This document shows, in pieces, positions 32,785-42,121 of a stretch of DNA of 64,000 nucleotides. The DNA is taken from the NCBI GenBank assembly GCA_023404955.1, contig JAEXZY010000007.1, positions 48,748-112,747 of the forward strand, in the 5' to 3' direction. The notes beneath the pieces were generated by a model. The model made no database searches and was not told the origin of the DNA. It worked only from the letters and a program-made list of their open reading frames with translations. The stretch comes from Actinomycetes bacterium. GTDB taxonomy: Bacteria; Actinomycetota; Actinomycetes; Mycobacteriales; Mycobacteriaceae. The position numbers and the translations under genes were made by a program. The first letter of the stretch is position 1. Every line of letters starts with the position of its first letter.

Positions 32785-35700
32785 TCAGGCGAACGCCTCG
32801 TCGATGATCTCCTGCTGCTCGACGGCGTGCACCTTCGACGACCCCGAGGACGGCGCCGACATCGCCCGCCGGGAAATCCGCTTGATCCGGCCGAGGTGGT
32901 CGGGCAGCAGCTCGGGCAGCGTCAGGCCCATCGTCGGCCATGCACCCTGGTTGGCCGGCTCCTCCTGCACCCAGAACTTCTCCGAGGCGTTCGGGTACCG
33001 GTCCAGCGTCTCGGCCAGCCGCCGCCGGGGCAGCGGCGCAAGCTGCTCGACCCGCACGATCGCGACGTCGTCGCGCTTGTCCTTGGCCTTGCGCGCCGCC
33101 AACTCGTAATACAGCTTGCCGCTGGTCAGCAGGATGCGCTTCACCTTCGACCGGTCGCCGTCGCCCTCGTCGTACATCGGCTCCTCGAGCACCGACCGGA
33201 ACTTCTGCTCGGTGAAGTCCTTGAGGTCGCTCACGGCCGCCTTGTTGCGGAGCATCGACTTCGGCGTCGCAACGATCAACGGCCGGTGGATCCCGTCGAG
33301 GCCGTGGCGGCGCAGCAGGTGGAAGTAGTTCGCGGGCGTCGACGGCATCGCGATGGTCATCGACCCCTCGGCCCACAGCAGCAGGAACCGCTCGATGCGG
33401 GCCGAGGTGTGGTCGGGGCCCTGGCCCTCGTGCCCGTGCGGGAGCAGCAGCACGACGTCCGAGAGCTGGCCCCACTTGGCCTCACCGGAGCTGATGAACT
33501 CGTCGATGATCGACTGCGCACCGTTGACGAAGTCGCCGAACTGCGCCTCCCACAGCACCAGCGCGTCGGGGTTGCCCACCGAGTAGCCGTACTCGAAGCC
33601 GACGGCGGCGTACTCCGAGAGCGCGGAGTCGTAGACCATGAACCGGCCGCCGGTCGGGTTGCCGTCGGAGTCGACGGTGAGCAGATCCAGCGGGGTGAAC
33701 TCCTTGCCCGTCTTGCGGTCGATGATCACCGAGTGGCGCTGGGTGAAGGTACCGCGACGGGTGTCCTGCCCAGTGAGCCGGATCGTCTTGCCCTCGGCCA
33801 GGAACGTGCCGAGTGCGAGCAATTCCGCGAAGGCCCAGTCCACCTTGCCCTCGTAGGCCATCTCGCGACGCTTCTCCAGCACCGGCTTGACGCGGGGGTG
33901 CACGTTGAAGTCCTCGTCGAACGCCAGATGCGCGTCGCCGATGCGGGCCAGCAGCGACTTGTCCACCGCGGTGGTCATGCCCGCGGGCACCATCTGGTCG
34001 GATTCCACCGAGTGGCTGGGTTCCACGGCGTGCTTCTCGAGTTCGCGGACCTCGTTGAACACCCGTTCCAGCTGGCCCTGGTAGTCGCGCAGCGCGTCCT
34101 CGGCTTCTTTCATCGAGATGTCGCCGCGGCCGATGAGCGCCTCGGTGTAGGTCTTGCGGACCCCGCGCTTGGTGTCGATGACGTCGTACATGTTGGGCTG
34201 AGTCATCGACGGGTCGTCACCCTCGTTGTGCCCGCGGCGGCGGTAGCACAGCATGTCGATGACGACGTCCTTCTTGAACTTCTGGCGGAAGTCCATGGCC
34301 AGCTTGGCCACCCACACCGCGGCCTCGGGGTCGTCGCCGTTGACGTGGAAGATCGGCGCGCCGATCATCTTGGCTACGTCCGTGCAGTACTCCGAGGAGC
34401 GCGAGTCGTACGGCGAGGTGGTGAAGCCGATCTGGTTGTTGACGATGATGTGGATCGTGCCGCCGGTGCGGTAGCCGCGTAGCAGCGCCAGGTTCAGCGT
34501 CTCGGCCACCACGCCCTGCCCGGCGAACGCCGCATCACCGTGCAGCATCATCGGCACGACGGTGAAGTCGTTGCTGCCGTTGGTCTCTTCGCCGGTGTCG
34601 AGCATGTCCTGCTTGGCGCGCACGATGCCTTCGAGCACCGGGTCGACGGCCTCGAGGTGGCTGGGGTTGGCGACGAGCGACACCGCGATGTCGTTGTCGC
34701 CGAACATCTGGATGTACGTGCCCGAGGCGCCGAGGTGGTACTTCACGTCGCCGGAGCCGTGCGCCTGCGAGGGGTTCAGGTTGCCCTCGAACTCGGTGAA
34801 GATCTGGCTGTACGGCTTGCCGACGATGTTGGCGAGCACGTTGAGCCGACCGCGGTGTGGCATCCCGATGACGACCTCGTGCAGCCCGTGCTCGGCGGCC
34901 TGGTCGATCGCGGCGTCCATCATCGGAATGACGGTCTCCGCACCCTCCAGTGAGAACCGTTTCTGCCCAACATATTTGGTCTGCAGGAACGTCTCGAAGG
35001 CTTCCGCGGCGTTGAGCTTGGAAAGGATGTACTTCTGCTCTGCGACCGTCGGCTTCTCGTGCTTGATCTCGATGCGGTCCTGCAGCCACTGCTGCTGCTC
35101 GGGCTCGAGGATGTGCGTGTACTCCACACCGACGTGGCGGCAGTACGCATCACGCAGCAGGCCGAGGATGTCGCGCAGCTTCTTGTGCGTCTGACCGGCG
35201 AAGCCGTTGACCTTGAACTCGCGGTCGAGGTCCCACAGCGTCAGGCCGTGGGTGTTGACGTCGAGATCGGGATGGCTGCGGAACCGGGTATTGTCCAGTC
35301 GCAACGGGTCGATGTCGGCCATCAGGTGGCCACGGTTGCGGTAGGCCGCGATCAACTCGATGACGCGGGCGTTCTTGTCCTCGATCGAGTCCGGGTTGTC
35401 GATGCGCCAGCGCACCGGCTCGTAGGGGATACCGAGCTCGCGGAAGATCTCGTCGTAGAAATCGTCGTCGAGCAACAACTGGTGAACCGTGCGCAGGAAG
35501 TCACCTGATTCCGCACCCTGGATGATGCGGTGGTCGTAGGTGGAGGTCAGTGTCATCAGCTTGCCGACGCCGACTTCGTTGATGCGTTCCTCGCTGGCGC
35601 CCTGGAACTCGGCGGGGTACTCCATCGCGCCGGCACCGATGATGGCGCCTTGGCCCTGCATCAGGCGGGGCACCGAGTGCACGGTGCCGATGGTGCCCGG

Positions 35701-36600
35701 GTTGGTGAGCGAAATCGTCACGCCGGCAAAGTCTTCGGCGGTCAGCTTGCCGTCGCGGGCGCGGCGCACGATGTCCTCGTAGGCGGCGATGAACTGGCCG
35801 AACCGCATCGTCTCGCAGTTCTTGATCGCGGCGACCACGAGCGCGCGCTTTCCGTCCTTGCCCGGCAGGTCGATCGCCAGACCGAGGTTGGTGTGAGCGG
35901 GTGTGACTGCGTTGGGCTTCCCGTCGACCTCGGCGAAATGCCGGTTCATGTTCGGGAACTTCTTGACCGCCTGCACGATCGCGTAGCCCAGGAGATGGGT
36001 GAACGAGATCTTGCCGCCGCGGGTGCGCTTGAGGTGGTTGTTGATGACGATGCGGTTGTCGATCATCGCCTTGGCGGGGATCGCTCGAACGCTGGTGGCG
36101 GTGGGCACCTCCAGCGAGGCCGACATGTTCTTGGCGACGGCCGCGGCGGCACCGCGCAGCACTTGCGTCTCGTCGCCGCCATCGTCTTTGGCCGCCGACG
36201 CCTTGGCCGCCGGCGCCTTATCTTCGGCCTTGGCTTTCGGGGCCGGCTCCTTCTTCTTCTCCTGAGCCTTCTCAGCGGACTTCTGAGAGGGCTTCTCCGG
36301 AGCCTTCTCGGATGGCTTCTCTTTGGACGGCGCCTGCTCGGTTTTCGCGGTGCCGTTGCTGCTCGCGGCCTTCGGCGGCGGCGCCGGGGCGGGCTCGGGT
36401 GGGCTCACAGGACCCGACGAGCGAGCCGACCCGTTCGCGCGGGCCGAGGAACGGGCGGAGGCGTCGGTGGTGGGTTCGGGGGAGTAGTCGACGAGGAACT
36501 CGTGCCAACTCGGGTCCACCGACGAGGGATCCTCGCGGAATTTGCGGTACATCTCTTCGACCAACCACTCGTTCTGACCGAATGGTGAAGGTGAATTCAC
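32785..36600 (-). CDS. kgd: Multifunctional 2-oxoglutarate decarboxylase/dehydrogenase E1-E2
   Basis: A 1271-residue actinobacterial E2-E1 fusion that replaces separate sucA/sucB functions. Residues 1-41 (SPSPFGQNEWLVEEMYRKF) are the conserved N-terminal helix; 42-160 is an Ala/Lys/Pro/Glu linker; about 165-420 is the E2-type acyltransferase core with TYDHRIIQGAESGDFL; the remainder is the ThDP-dependent E1 domain with HRGRLNVLANIVG and VNNQIGFTTS. No lipoyl domain is present, which is normal for this type. GarA binding regulates it in mycobacteria. The GTG at 36600 is chosen by homology; the 1227-residue M. smegmatis enzyme has a shorter linker. Confidence 0.95.
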   Translation of the reverse strand: MNSPSPFGQNEWLVEEMYRKFREDPSSVDPSWHEFLVDYSPEPTTDASARSSARANGSARSSGPVSPPEPAPAPPPKAASSNGTAKTEQAPSKEKPSEKAPEKPSQKSAEKAQEKKKEPAPKAKAEDKAPAAKASAAKDDGGDETQVLRGAAAAVAKNMSASLEVPTATSVRAIPAKAMIDNRIVINNHLKRTRGGKISFTHLLGYAIVQAVKKFPNMNRHFAEVDGKPNAVTPAHTNLGLAIDLPGKDGKRALVVAAIKNCETMRFGQFIAAYEDIVRRARDGKLTAEDFAGVTISLTNPGTIGTVHSVPRLMQGQGAIIGAGAMEYPAEFQGASEERINEVGVGKLMTLTSTYDHRIIQGAESGDFLRTVHQLLLDDDFYDEIFRELGIPYEPVRWRIDNPDSIEDKNARVIELIAAYRNRGHLMADIDPLRLDNTRFRSHPDLDVNTHGLTLWDLDREFKVNGFAGQTHKKLRDILGLLRDAYCRHVGVEYTHILEPEQQQWLQDRIEIKHEKPTVAEQKYILSKLNAAEAFETFLQTKYVGQKRFSLEGAETVIPMMDAAIDQAAEHGLHEVVIGMPHRGRLNVLANIVGKPYSQIFTEFEGNLNPSQAHGSGDVKYHLGASGTYIQMFGDNDIAVSLVANPSHLEAVDPVLEGIVRAKQDMLDTGEETNGSNDFTVVPMMLHGDAAFAGQGVVAETLNLALLRGYRTGGTIHIIVNNQIGFTTSPYDSRSSEYCTDVAKMIGAPIFHVNGDDPEAAVWVAKLAMDFRQKFKKDVVIDMLCYRRRGHNEGDDPSMTQPNMYDVIDTKRGVRKTYTEALIGRGDISMKEAEDALRDYQGQLERVFNEVRELEKHAVEPSHSVESDQMVPAGMTTAVDKSLLARIGDAHLAFDEDFNVHPRVKPVLEKRREMAYEGKVDWAFAELLALGTFLAEGKTIRLTGQDTRRGTFTQRHSVIIDRKTGKEFTPLDLLTVDSDGNPTGGRFMVYDSALSEYAAVGFEYGYSVGNPDALVLWEAQFGDFVNGAQSIIDEFISSGEAKWGQLSDVVLLLPHGHEGQGPDHTSARIERFLLLWAEGSMTIAMPSTPANYFHLLRRHGLDGIHRPLIVATPKSMLRNKAAVSDLKDFTEQKFRSVLEEPMYDEGDGDRSKVKRILLTSGKLYYELAARKAKDKRDDVAIVRVEQLAPLPRRRLAETLDRYPNASEKFWVQEEPANQGAWPTMGLTLPELLPDHLGRIKRISRRAMSAPSSGSSKVHAVEQQEIIDEAFA

Positions 36601-36806
36601 GGCTGCTGTTCGCCTCAATTCTTCGTTTCCGGCCAGTGCTCCGCGGCAGCCGGCCACCCCTTAATGAACCCGGTGTGCGGTCACCCGCAATTCCGCCGCA
36701 TCAAGGCTAGCGCTTCGGCGACCGGCGGGACCAGGCAACGTCTCTATGGTCTGCGTTGTGGTCATAAAGAAAACAGTGGACGTGACCTATGGGTGAACGA
36801 TGCGCG

Positions 36807-37550
36807 TCAGGACGGCGGTGCGGGAAGCAGATGCAGCGATGACGGCCACCGCGGCGGCGGAGCGCCGAAAGCGTCGCGGGCGTTCTGCACGATCTTCTTA
36901 CCCATCATCCGGTTGCCGACACCGCCGACGACCGCGCCGATACCGACCGGCAGCATCTTGCCGAACATCATCGCGCCCCGCTTGAGGGTGTAGCGCTTGA
37001 CGAAGTACTTGAGCAGGCGGTTGTTCAGCTGCGACACCGCCGGCAGGGGTAGCGAGGCGGCGCCGTCGGACAACCAACCGCCGCTGGTACGGCCGCGGCC
37101 GAGCAGATCGGCGATCGCGCCCTTGCTGTCGTCGCCGACGAGCACCGCCAGCACCAGGGCGCGTCGCCGTTCGCGGTGGTCGGCGGGAATGCCGTGCACC
37201 TCGGCGACGGAGAGCACGAACACGGAGGTGGCCTCGAGGAACACCACCGTTTCCCCGGCCACCGCGGACATGGCGACCAGCGTGCCGATTCCCGGGAAGG
37301 CGGCCGCAGAGCCGACCGCGGCCCCGCTGGCCATCACCGCGGCCATGTAGTGCTTCTCCAGCTTGGTGATGATGTCGGCGGGGCCGGCCCCCGGATCGCT
37401 CTCCCGAAGCCGGTTGACGTACGCGCGGACCGCAGGCCCCTGGACGCGTGCGCCGCGCTCGATGATGTTGCTCAGCGCCTTGGCGGCCGCGCTGGGATCG
37501 TCCTCCTGTACTGCGGGCTCTCTGCTCTTGGCCCGTGACCATGCACTCAT
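36807..37550 (-). CDS. Conserved membrane protein (Rv1249c-like)
   Basis: A 247-residue protein. The N-terminal half is helical and charged; the centre holds a hydrophobic pair (about residues 66-110, YMAAVMASGAAVGSAAAFPGIGTLVAMSAVAGETVVFLEATSVFVLSVAEVHG in pieces), resembling EcsC-type proteins; the C-terminus has a third Gly-rich hydrophobic segment (MMFGKMLPVGIGAVVGGVGN). Its position after kgd matches Rv1249c. Function unknown. About 206 bp separates it from the kgd start. Confidence 0.82.
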   Translation of the reverse strand: MSAWSRAKSREPAVQEDDPSAAAKALSNIIERGARVQGPAVRAYVNRLRESDPGAGPADIITKLEKHYMAAVMASGAAVGSAAAFPGIGTLVAMSAVAGETVVFLEATSVFVLSVAEVHGIPADHRERRRALVLAVLVGDDSKGAIADLLGRGRTSGGWLSDGAASLPLPAVSQLNNRLLKYFVKRYTLKRGAMMFGKMLPVGIGAVVGGVGNRMMGKKIVQNARDAFGAPPPRWPSSLHLLPAPPS

Positions 37551-37698
37551 CGAACGGCCTCTCGTCGAGTGGTCTTGTTCCCAGGTTAAGCCCAGAAAAC
37601 ACCCCGGAAACGAACGACCGCCCGACGAGGGTGCCCGAAGGTGACCGCGGTCACTGTTCGCCGAGGGGGGAAGAAAATATTGAGAAGCGGCGCTAACC

Positions 37699-38985
37699 AT
37701 GTGCATGGCAGTATCCCCTGACGTGGACCTGACGCCGCTGGACACCACCGTGAGTCGGGGACCGGCTCCGGAACCGGCGACCCCTCCCAGCCGCCTGCGC
37801 ATGATCGTCGTGCTGGGCTTGCTGGTCGCGCTCGGCCCGCTGACCATCGACATGTACCTGCCGGCGCTGCCCCGGATCGCCGACGAGTTGTCGGTGTCGT
37901 CCTCAGTGGCGCAGCTGACCCTGACGGGCACGCTGGCCGGTCTCGCGCTGGGCCAGCTGATCATCGGACCGCTGTCGGACTCCCTGGGTCGTCGCAAGCC
38001 GTTGATCGGCGGCATCGTGCTGCACATGCTGGCGTCGCTGCTGTGCCTGTTCGCGCCCAACATCGCGGTGCTGGGTGTCGCTCGCGGTCTGCAGGGCGTC
38101 GGTGCGGCTGCGGGCATGGTGGTGGCGATCGCGGTGGTCGGCGATCTGTACAAGGACAACGTGGCGGCCACGGTGATGTCGCGGCTGATGCTGGTGCTCG
38201 GCGTCGCGCCGGTGCTCGCCCCGTCGCTGGGCGCGGCGGTGCTGCTCAACGCGTCCTGGCACTGGGTGTTCGCCGCGCTGGTCGTCGTGGCGGGCGCCAT
38301 CTTGGTGATGGCCGTGCTCGCGCTGCCCGAGACGCTGCCCATCGCACATCGCCGGCCGCTGAAGGTGGGCGGAATCGCCCGGACCTACGTCGAGCTGCTG
38401 CGCGACACCCGGTTCGTGATCCTGGTGCTGGTCGCCGCGCTCGGCATGTCCGGCCTGTTCGCCTACATCGCCGGTGCCTCGTTCGTCCTGCAGGGCCGCT
38501 ACGGCATCGGCCAGACCGCGTTCGCGTTGGTGTTCGGTGCCGGTGCGATCGCGCTGATCGGCTCGACCCAGTTCAACGTCGTGCTGCTGCGCCGGTTCAG
38601 CCCGCAGCAGATCATGGTGTGGGCGCTGGCGGCGGCGTCGCTGTTCGGTGCGGTGTTCGTCGCGCTGGCGGCTGCGCACGTGGGCGGGCTCGTCGCGTTC
38701 GTCGTGCCGGTGTGGGCCATCCTCGCCGCGATGGGACTGGTGATCCCGAACGCCCCGGCGGTCGCGCTGACGCGGCATCCCGATGCCGCGGGCACTGCCG
38801 CGGCGCTGCTGGGCGCCGTGCAGTTCGGGCTGGGTGCGGCCGTTGCGCCCGTCGTGGGTGTGTTGGGCAACGACGAATTGGCGATGGCCGCGGTGATGGC
38901 CGCCGGGGTGGTGGTCGCGCTGGTGGCGCTGCTGCTGACCGGTGCGCACCGTGCGCCTGCGCCGGCGGAGCTCGACTTGTCGTGA
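37699..38985 (+). CDS. Bcr/CflA-type MFS drug exporter
   Basis: A 428-residue major facilitator with 12 predicted helices. Helix 1 (GLLVALGPLTIDMYLPALPRIADEL) carries the DMYLPALP motif typical of Bcr/CflA multidrug exporters; the loop 2-3 motif GPLSDSLGRRKPLIGG is intact. Substrates are unknown; the family exports bicyclomycin, sulfonamides and others by proton antiport. The ATG at 37699 or 37705 is the start. It is followed 65 bp later by the second MFS gene on the same strand. Confidence 0.92.
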   Translation: MCMAVSPDVDLTPLDTTVSRGPAPEPATPPSRLRMIVVLGLLVALGPLTIDMYLPALPRIADELSVSSSVAQLTLTGTLAGLALGQLIIGPLSDSLGRRKPLIGGIVLHMLASLLCLFAPNIAVLGVARGLQGVGAAAGMVVAIAVVGDLYKDNVAATVMSRLMLVLGVAPVLAPSLGAAVLLNASWHWVFAALVVVAGAILVMAVLALPETLPIAHRRPLKVGGIARTYVELLRDTRFVILVLVAALGMSGLFAYIAGASFVLQGRYGIGQTAFALVFGAGAIALIGSTQFNVVLLRRFSPQQIMVWALAAASLFGAVFVALAAAHVGGLVAFVVPVWAILAAMGLVIPNAPAVALTRHPDAAGTAAALLGAVQFGLGAAVAPVVGVLGNDELAMAAVMAAGVVVALVALLLTGAHRAPAPAELDLS

Positions 38986-39050
38986 CCGGCGCCGATCCGT
39001 AGCGTCGGCGCGGTCCATTGCCCACCTGCAATTGCGGATTGTCTTAGACC

Positions 39051-40706
39051 ATGCTCGATTTCGTGACACCACGCGCCGAAGGGGCCAATCCCTGGCACGC
39101 CCTGTGGGCGCTGCTCGTCGGCTTCTTCATGATCCTGGTCGACGCCACGATCGTCGCGGTCGCCAACCCGGCGATCATGGCGGCACTCGGCGTCGGGTAC
39201 GACGCGGTGATCTGGGTCACCAGCGCCTACCTGCTCGCCTACGCCGTGCCGCTTCTCGTGTCGGGTCGCCTCGGGGACCGGTTCGGTCCGCGCAATGTCT
39301 ACCTCGTCGGCTTGTCGGTGTTCACGCTGGCCTCGCTGTGGTGCGGGTTGTCCGGCAGCATCGGCATGCTGGTCGCCGCCCGGGTGCTGCAGGGCGTCGG
39401 TGCCGCGTTGCTCACCCCGCAGACGCTCTCAGTCATCACCAGGACGTTCCCGGCCGAGCGGCGCGGCGTGGCGATGAGCGTGTGGGGTGCGACGGCGGGT
39501 GTGGCCACACTGGTGGGACCGCTGGCCGGTGGCGTGCTGGTCGACCACCTGGGCTGGCAGTGGATCTTCTTCGTCAACGTGCCGGTAGGTGTGCTCGGCC
39601 TGGTGCTGGCGCTGCGGCTGGTGCCCGTCCTGCCCACCCAGACCAAACAGGTCGACATCGTAGGCGTGGTGTTGTCCGCGGTCGGCTTGTTCTTGATCGT
39701 CTTCGCTCTGCAGGAGGGGCAGGCGCACGACTGGGCGCCGTGGATCTGGGCGGCGATCGGGGTGGGGATCGCCGTGATGGCTTGCTTCGTGATGTGGCAG
39801 TCGGTCACCCGTGGTGAGCCGCTCATCCCGCTGGCGATCTTCGGCGACCGCGACTTCTCCATGTCGAACCTCGGCATCGCGACCATGGGGTTCGTCGCGA
39901 CGTCGATGATCCTGCCGCTGATGTTCTACGCCCAAGCCGTCTGCGGCCTCACGCCGACACGGGCGGCACTGCTGACCGCGCCGATGGCGGTGGCGACCGG
40001 GGTCCTCGCCCCGATGGTCGGCAAGATCGTCGATCGCGCGCACCCGCGCCCGGTGATCGGGTTCGGGTTCTCGGTGTTGGCGATCGGGTTGACCTGGCTG
40101 GCGATCGACATGACCCCGACCACGCCGATCTGGCGCCTGGTCGTGCCGTTGACCCTGATGGGTGTCGGCATGGCGTTCATCTGGTCACCGCTGGCTGCGA
40201 CGGCGACCCGGAACCTGCCACCGCATGTGGCCGGTGCCGGCTCCGGGGTCTACAACACCACCCGCCAGGTCGGGTCGGTGCTGGGCAGCGCGGGCATGGC
40301 CGCGTTCCTGGCGTCCCGGTTGTCCGCGGAGATGCCCGGTGGCGCCGGCGGCGGGGGAGCGTCGGAGGGCGCGGTGGCGCAGTTGCCGGAATTCCTGCAC
40401 GCTCCGTTCTCGGCGGCCATGTCGCAGGCGATGCTGTTGCCGGCGTTCATCGCGCTGTTCGGGGTGGTGGCGGCACTGTTCCTGACCGGCGGGATCGCGC
40501 GGCGATGGGCGCCGACCGCCGACACCCGACCGGGCGCCGACGAGAACGACGACTGGGGCGTCGACGGGGTTGATGACTGGGTTGATGACGATGACTACGT
40601 CGAGTACGTCGTCGATCACAGCGACGATGTGGACAGCTCGGACACCGATGTGCTCGACCGGGTGCTCGCAGAGCCCGACGCCGGTGGTCGTCACGCGCGC
40701 GGCTAG
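39051..40706 (+). CDS. DHA2-family MFS exporter with acidic C-terminal tail (Rv1250-like)
   Basis: A 551-residue, 14-helix EmrB/QacA-type exporter. GFFMILVDATIVAVANPAI in helix 1, GRLGDRFGPRNVYLVG in loop 2-3 and WRLVVPLTLMGVGMAFIWSPL in the second half are typical. The last 55 residues form an unusual Asp-rich tail (DDWGVDGVDDWVDDDDYVEY). It matches Rv1250. Its stop overlaps the stop of the convergent oxidoreductase gene by 4 bp. Confidence 0.93.
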   Translation: MLDFVTPRAEGANPWHALWALLVGFFMILVDATIVAVANPAIMAALGVGYDAVIWVTSAYLLAYAVPLLVSGRLGDRFGPRNVYLVGLSVFTLASLWCGLSGSIGMLVAARVLQGVGAALLTPQTLSVITRTFPAERRGVAMSVWGATAGVATLVGPLAGGVLVDHLGWQWIFFVNVPVGVLGLVLALRLVPVLPTQTKQVDIVGVVLSAVGLFLIVFALQEGQAHDWAPWIWAAIGVGIAVMACFVMWQSVTRGEPLIPLAIFGDRDFSMSNLGIATMGFVATSMILPLMFYAQAVCGLTPTRAALLTAPMAVATGVLAPMVGKIVDRAHPRPVIGFGFSVLAIGLTWLAIDMTPTTPIWRLVVPLTLMGVGMAFIWSPLAATATRNLPPHVAGAGSGVYNTTRQVGSVLGSAGMAAFLASRLSAEMPGGAGGGGASEGAVAQLPEFLHAPFSAAMSQAMLLPAFIALFGVVAALFLTGGIARRWAPTADTRPGADENDDWGVDGVDDWVDDDDYVEYVVDHSDDVDSSDTDVLDRVLAEPDAGGRHARG

Positions 40707-42094
40707 CCGCCCGCCATCAGCTCGCCCAGCTGGTCGTTGGTCTTGGTCAGCGCCGTGGTCAGGGCGCTGAATGCGCGATCACGCACGCGGATCTTGTCGC
40801 CGAAGTCGGGGAACAGGTCGCGCAGCACGTTGAGCCGGGAGGCTTTCAGCCAGTCCATCAACTCCGGATCTTTGAGCCATCGCACCTGCGCTGTGTTGTC
40901 CGACAGCAGGATTCGTAGCCAGTCGAGCGGAGCGTCGGGATGCGGGATGGGTGCGCACAGGTCATTGCGGACGGCGTCGTCGGCGTAGGCGGCCTCCACA
41001 TGAGCGATGAACGCCGAACTGAACACCTGCTGGCACCCCCGCACGCTCTGCAGCGTGATCTTCTCGCCATCGAACACCGGTACCGACGGCGGGCGCGGCA
41101 GTCCCTGCGTCGTGCAGTCCACGTACAGCGACGGGATGGAGACCTCGATCTCGCCGTCGCGCAGCACGATTCGGTCATGCTCCACGCGTTCGAGGTGGCC
41201 CAACCGCACCACGTCGTCGATCAGTCGCAGCTGGTCGAGTTCGCCGGAGGACACGATCGCGCAGTGGTACATCGTCGGCCTGACGGCGGGGTCGAGCCGG
41301 AACAGGTTGCCGTCCGCTTCGAGGCGTTCGAACAGGTCGTCCACCGAGGTCGCCTCGGTGATGGCGGTCATCCGGGAGGCGATCGAGTCCCGGAACGATT
41401 TCACGAACTGGCCGCCGGGTTGGATGTGGGCCCGGTTCATCAGCCACGAGTCCCGCGGCATGATCCACCGGATGTTCTGCGGTGAGACGCCGGAGCGCAG
41501 GAGCCACAGGCAGCAGTCCATGCCGGTCTTGCCGCCACCGACGATCGTGTAGTGCTCGCGTCCCGCCGCCCGCCGGGGCAGATCGTTGGGGGTGACGACG
41601 TCGACGCCGTCGGCTACCGAGAACGGCGCCGAGCGCATCGACTGCACCACGGTCAGCAGGTACGTCGCGTCGACGACGCGGCGTCGCACCGTCACCTGGT
41701 GTTCGGCGCCGTCGAGCGTGCGAAACCTGTTGTCGCCCAGATAGTGCGAGGACGGAAAGTAGGAGAGTCGGCCGGTGGGCAGCATCTGGTGGCGCATCAC
41801 CTGGTCGTAATACGCACACACCTCGTGTCCGGTCGCCAGCTCGAAGAACCCCTCGTTGGGGCCGGACTGGTCGATCCAATTCTCGTTGCCCAGCGCGCGC
41901 GAATTCACCCCGTAATAGGACGACGGCTGATGCAGCCGCACGAACGGATACACCCAGTTCCAGTGCCCGCCCGGCTGGTGGTTCTCGTCGACCAGCACGA
42001 CCGTCGCATCGGTTTCGGTCAGCATCGTGTCGACGAACGCCATCCCCATCGCGCCTGCGCCGATCACCAGGTAGTCGGCCTCGATGCTCGTCAT
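40703..42094 (-). CDS. FAD/NAD(P)-dependent oxidoreductase (flavin monooxygenase-like)
   Basis: A 463-residue two-dinucleotide-fold flavoprotein. FAD binds at the N-terminal VIGAGAMGMAF; a second GxGxxG-type loop IVGGGKTGMDCCLWLL in the middle binds NAD(P). QPGGHWNWVYPFVRLHQPSSYYGVNS is the distinctive region after the FAD loop. It resembles mycobacterial flavin-containing oxidoreductases; the substrate is unknown. The ATG at 42094 is chosen; the next gene, an FAD oxidase, ends 28 bp upstream on the same strand. Confidence 0.85.
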   Translation of the reverse strand: MTSIEADYLVIGAGAMGMAFVDTMLTETDATVVLVDENHQPGGHWNWVYPFVRLHQPSSYYGVNSRALGNENWIDQSGPNEGFFELATGHEVCAYYDQVMRHQMLPTGRLSYFPSSHYLGDNRFRTLDGAEHQVTVRRRVVDATYLLTVVQSMRSAPFSVADGVDVVTPNDLPRRAAGREHYTIVGGGKTGMDCCLWLLRSGVSPQNIRWIMPRDSWLMNRAHIQPGGQFVKSFRDSIASRMTAITEATSVDDLFERLEADGNLFRLDPAVRPTMYHCAIVSSGELDQLRLIDDVVRLGHLERVEHDRIVLRDGEIEVSIPSLYVDCTTQGLPRPPSVPVFDGEKITLQSVRGCQQVFSSAFIAHVEAAYADDAVRNDLCAPIPHPDAPLDWLRILLSDNTAQVRWLKDPELMDWLKASRLNVLRDLFPDFGDKIRVRDRAFSALTTALTKTNDQLGELMAGG

Positions 42095-42121
42095 CGCCGC
42101 CACGCTACGGGACATCGGCGG

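Noticed and set aside
33000..36590. Long plus-strand frames opposite kgd
   Set aside because: Complementary to kgd codons and without recognisable domains.
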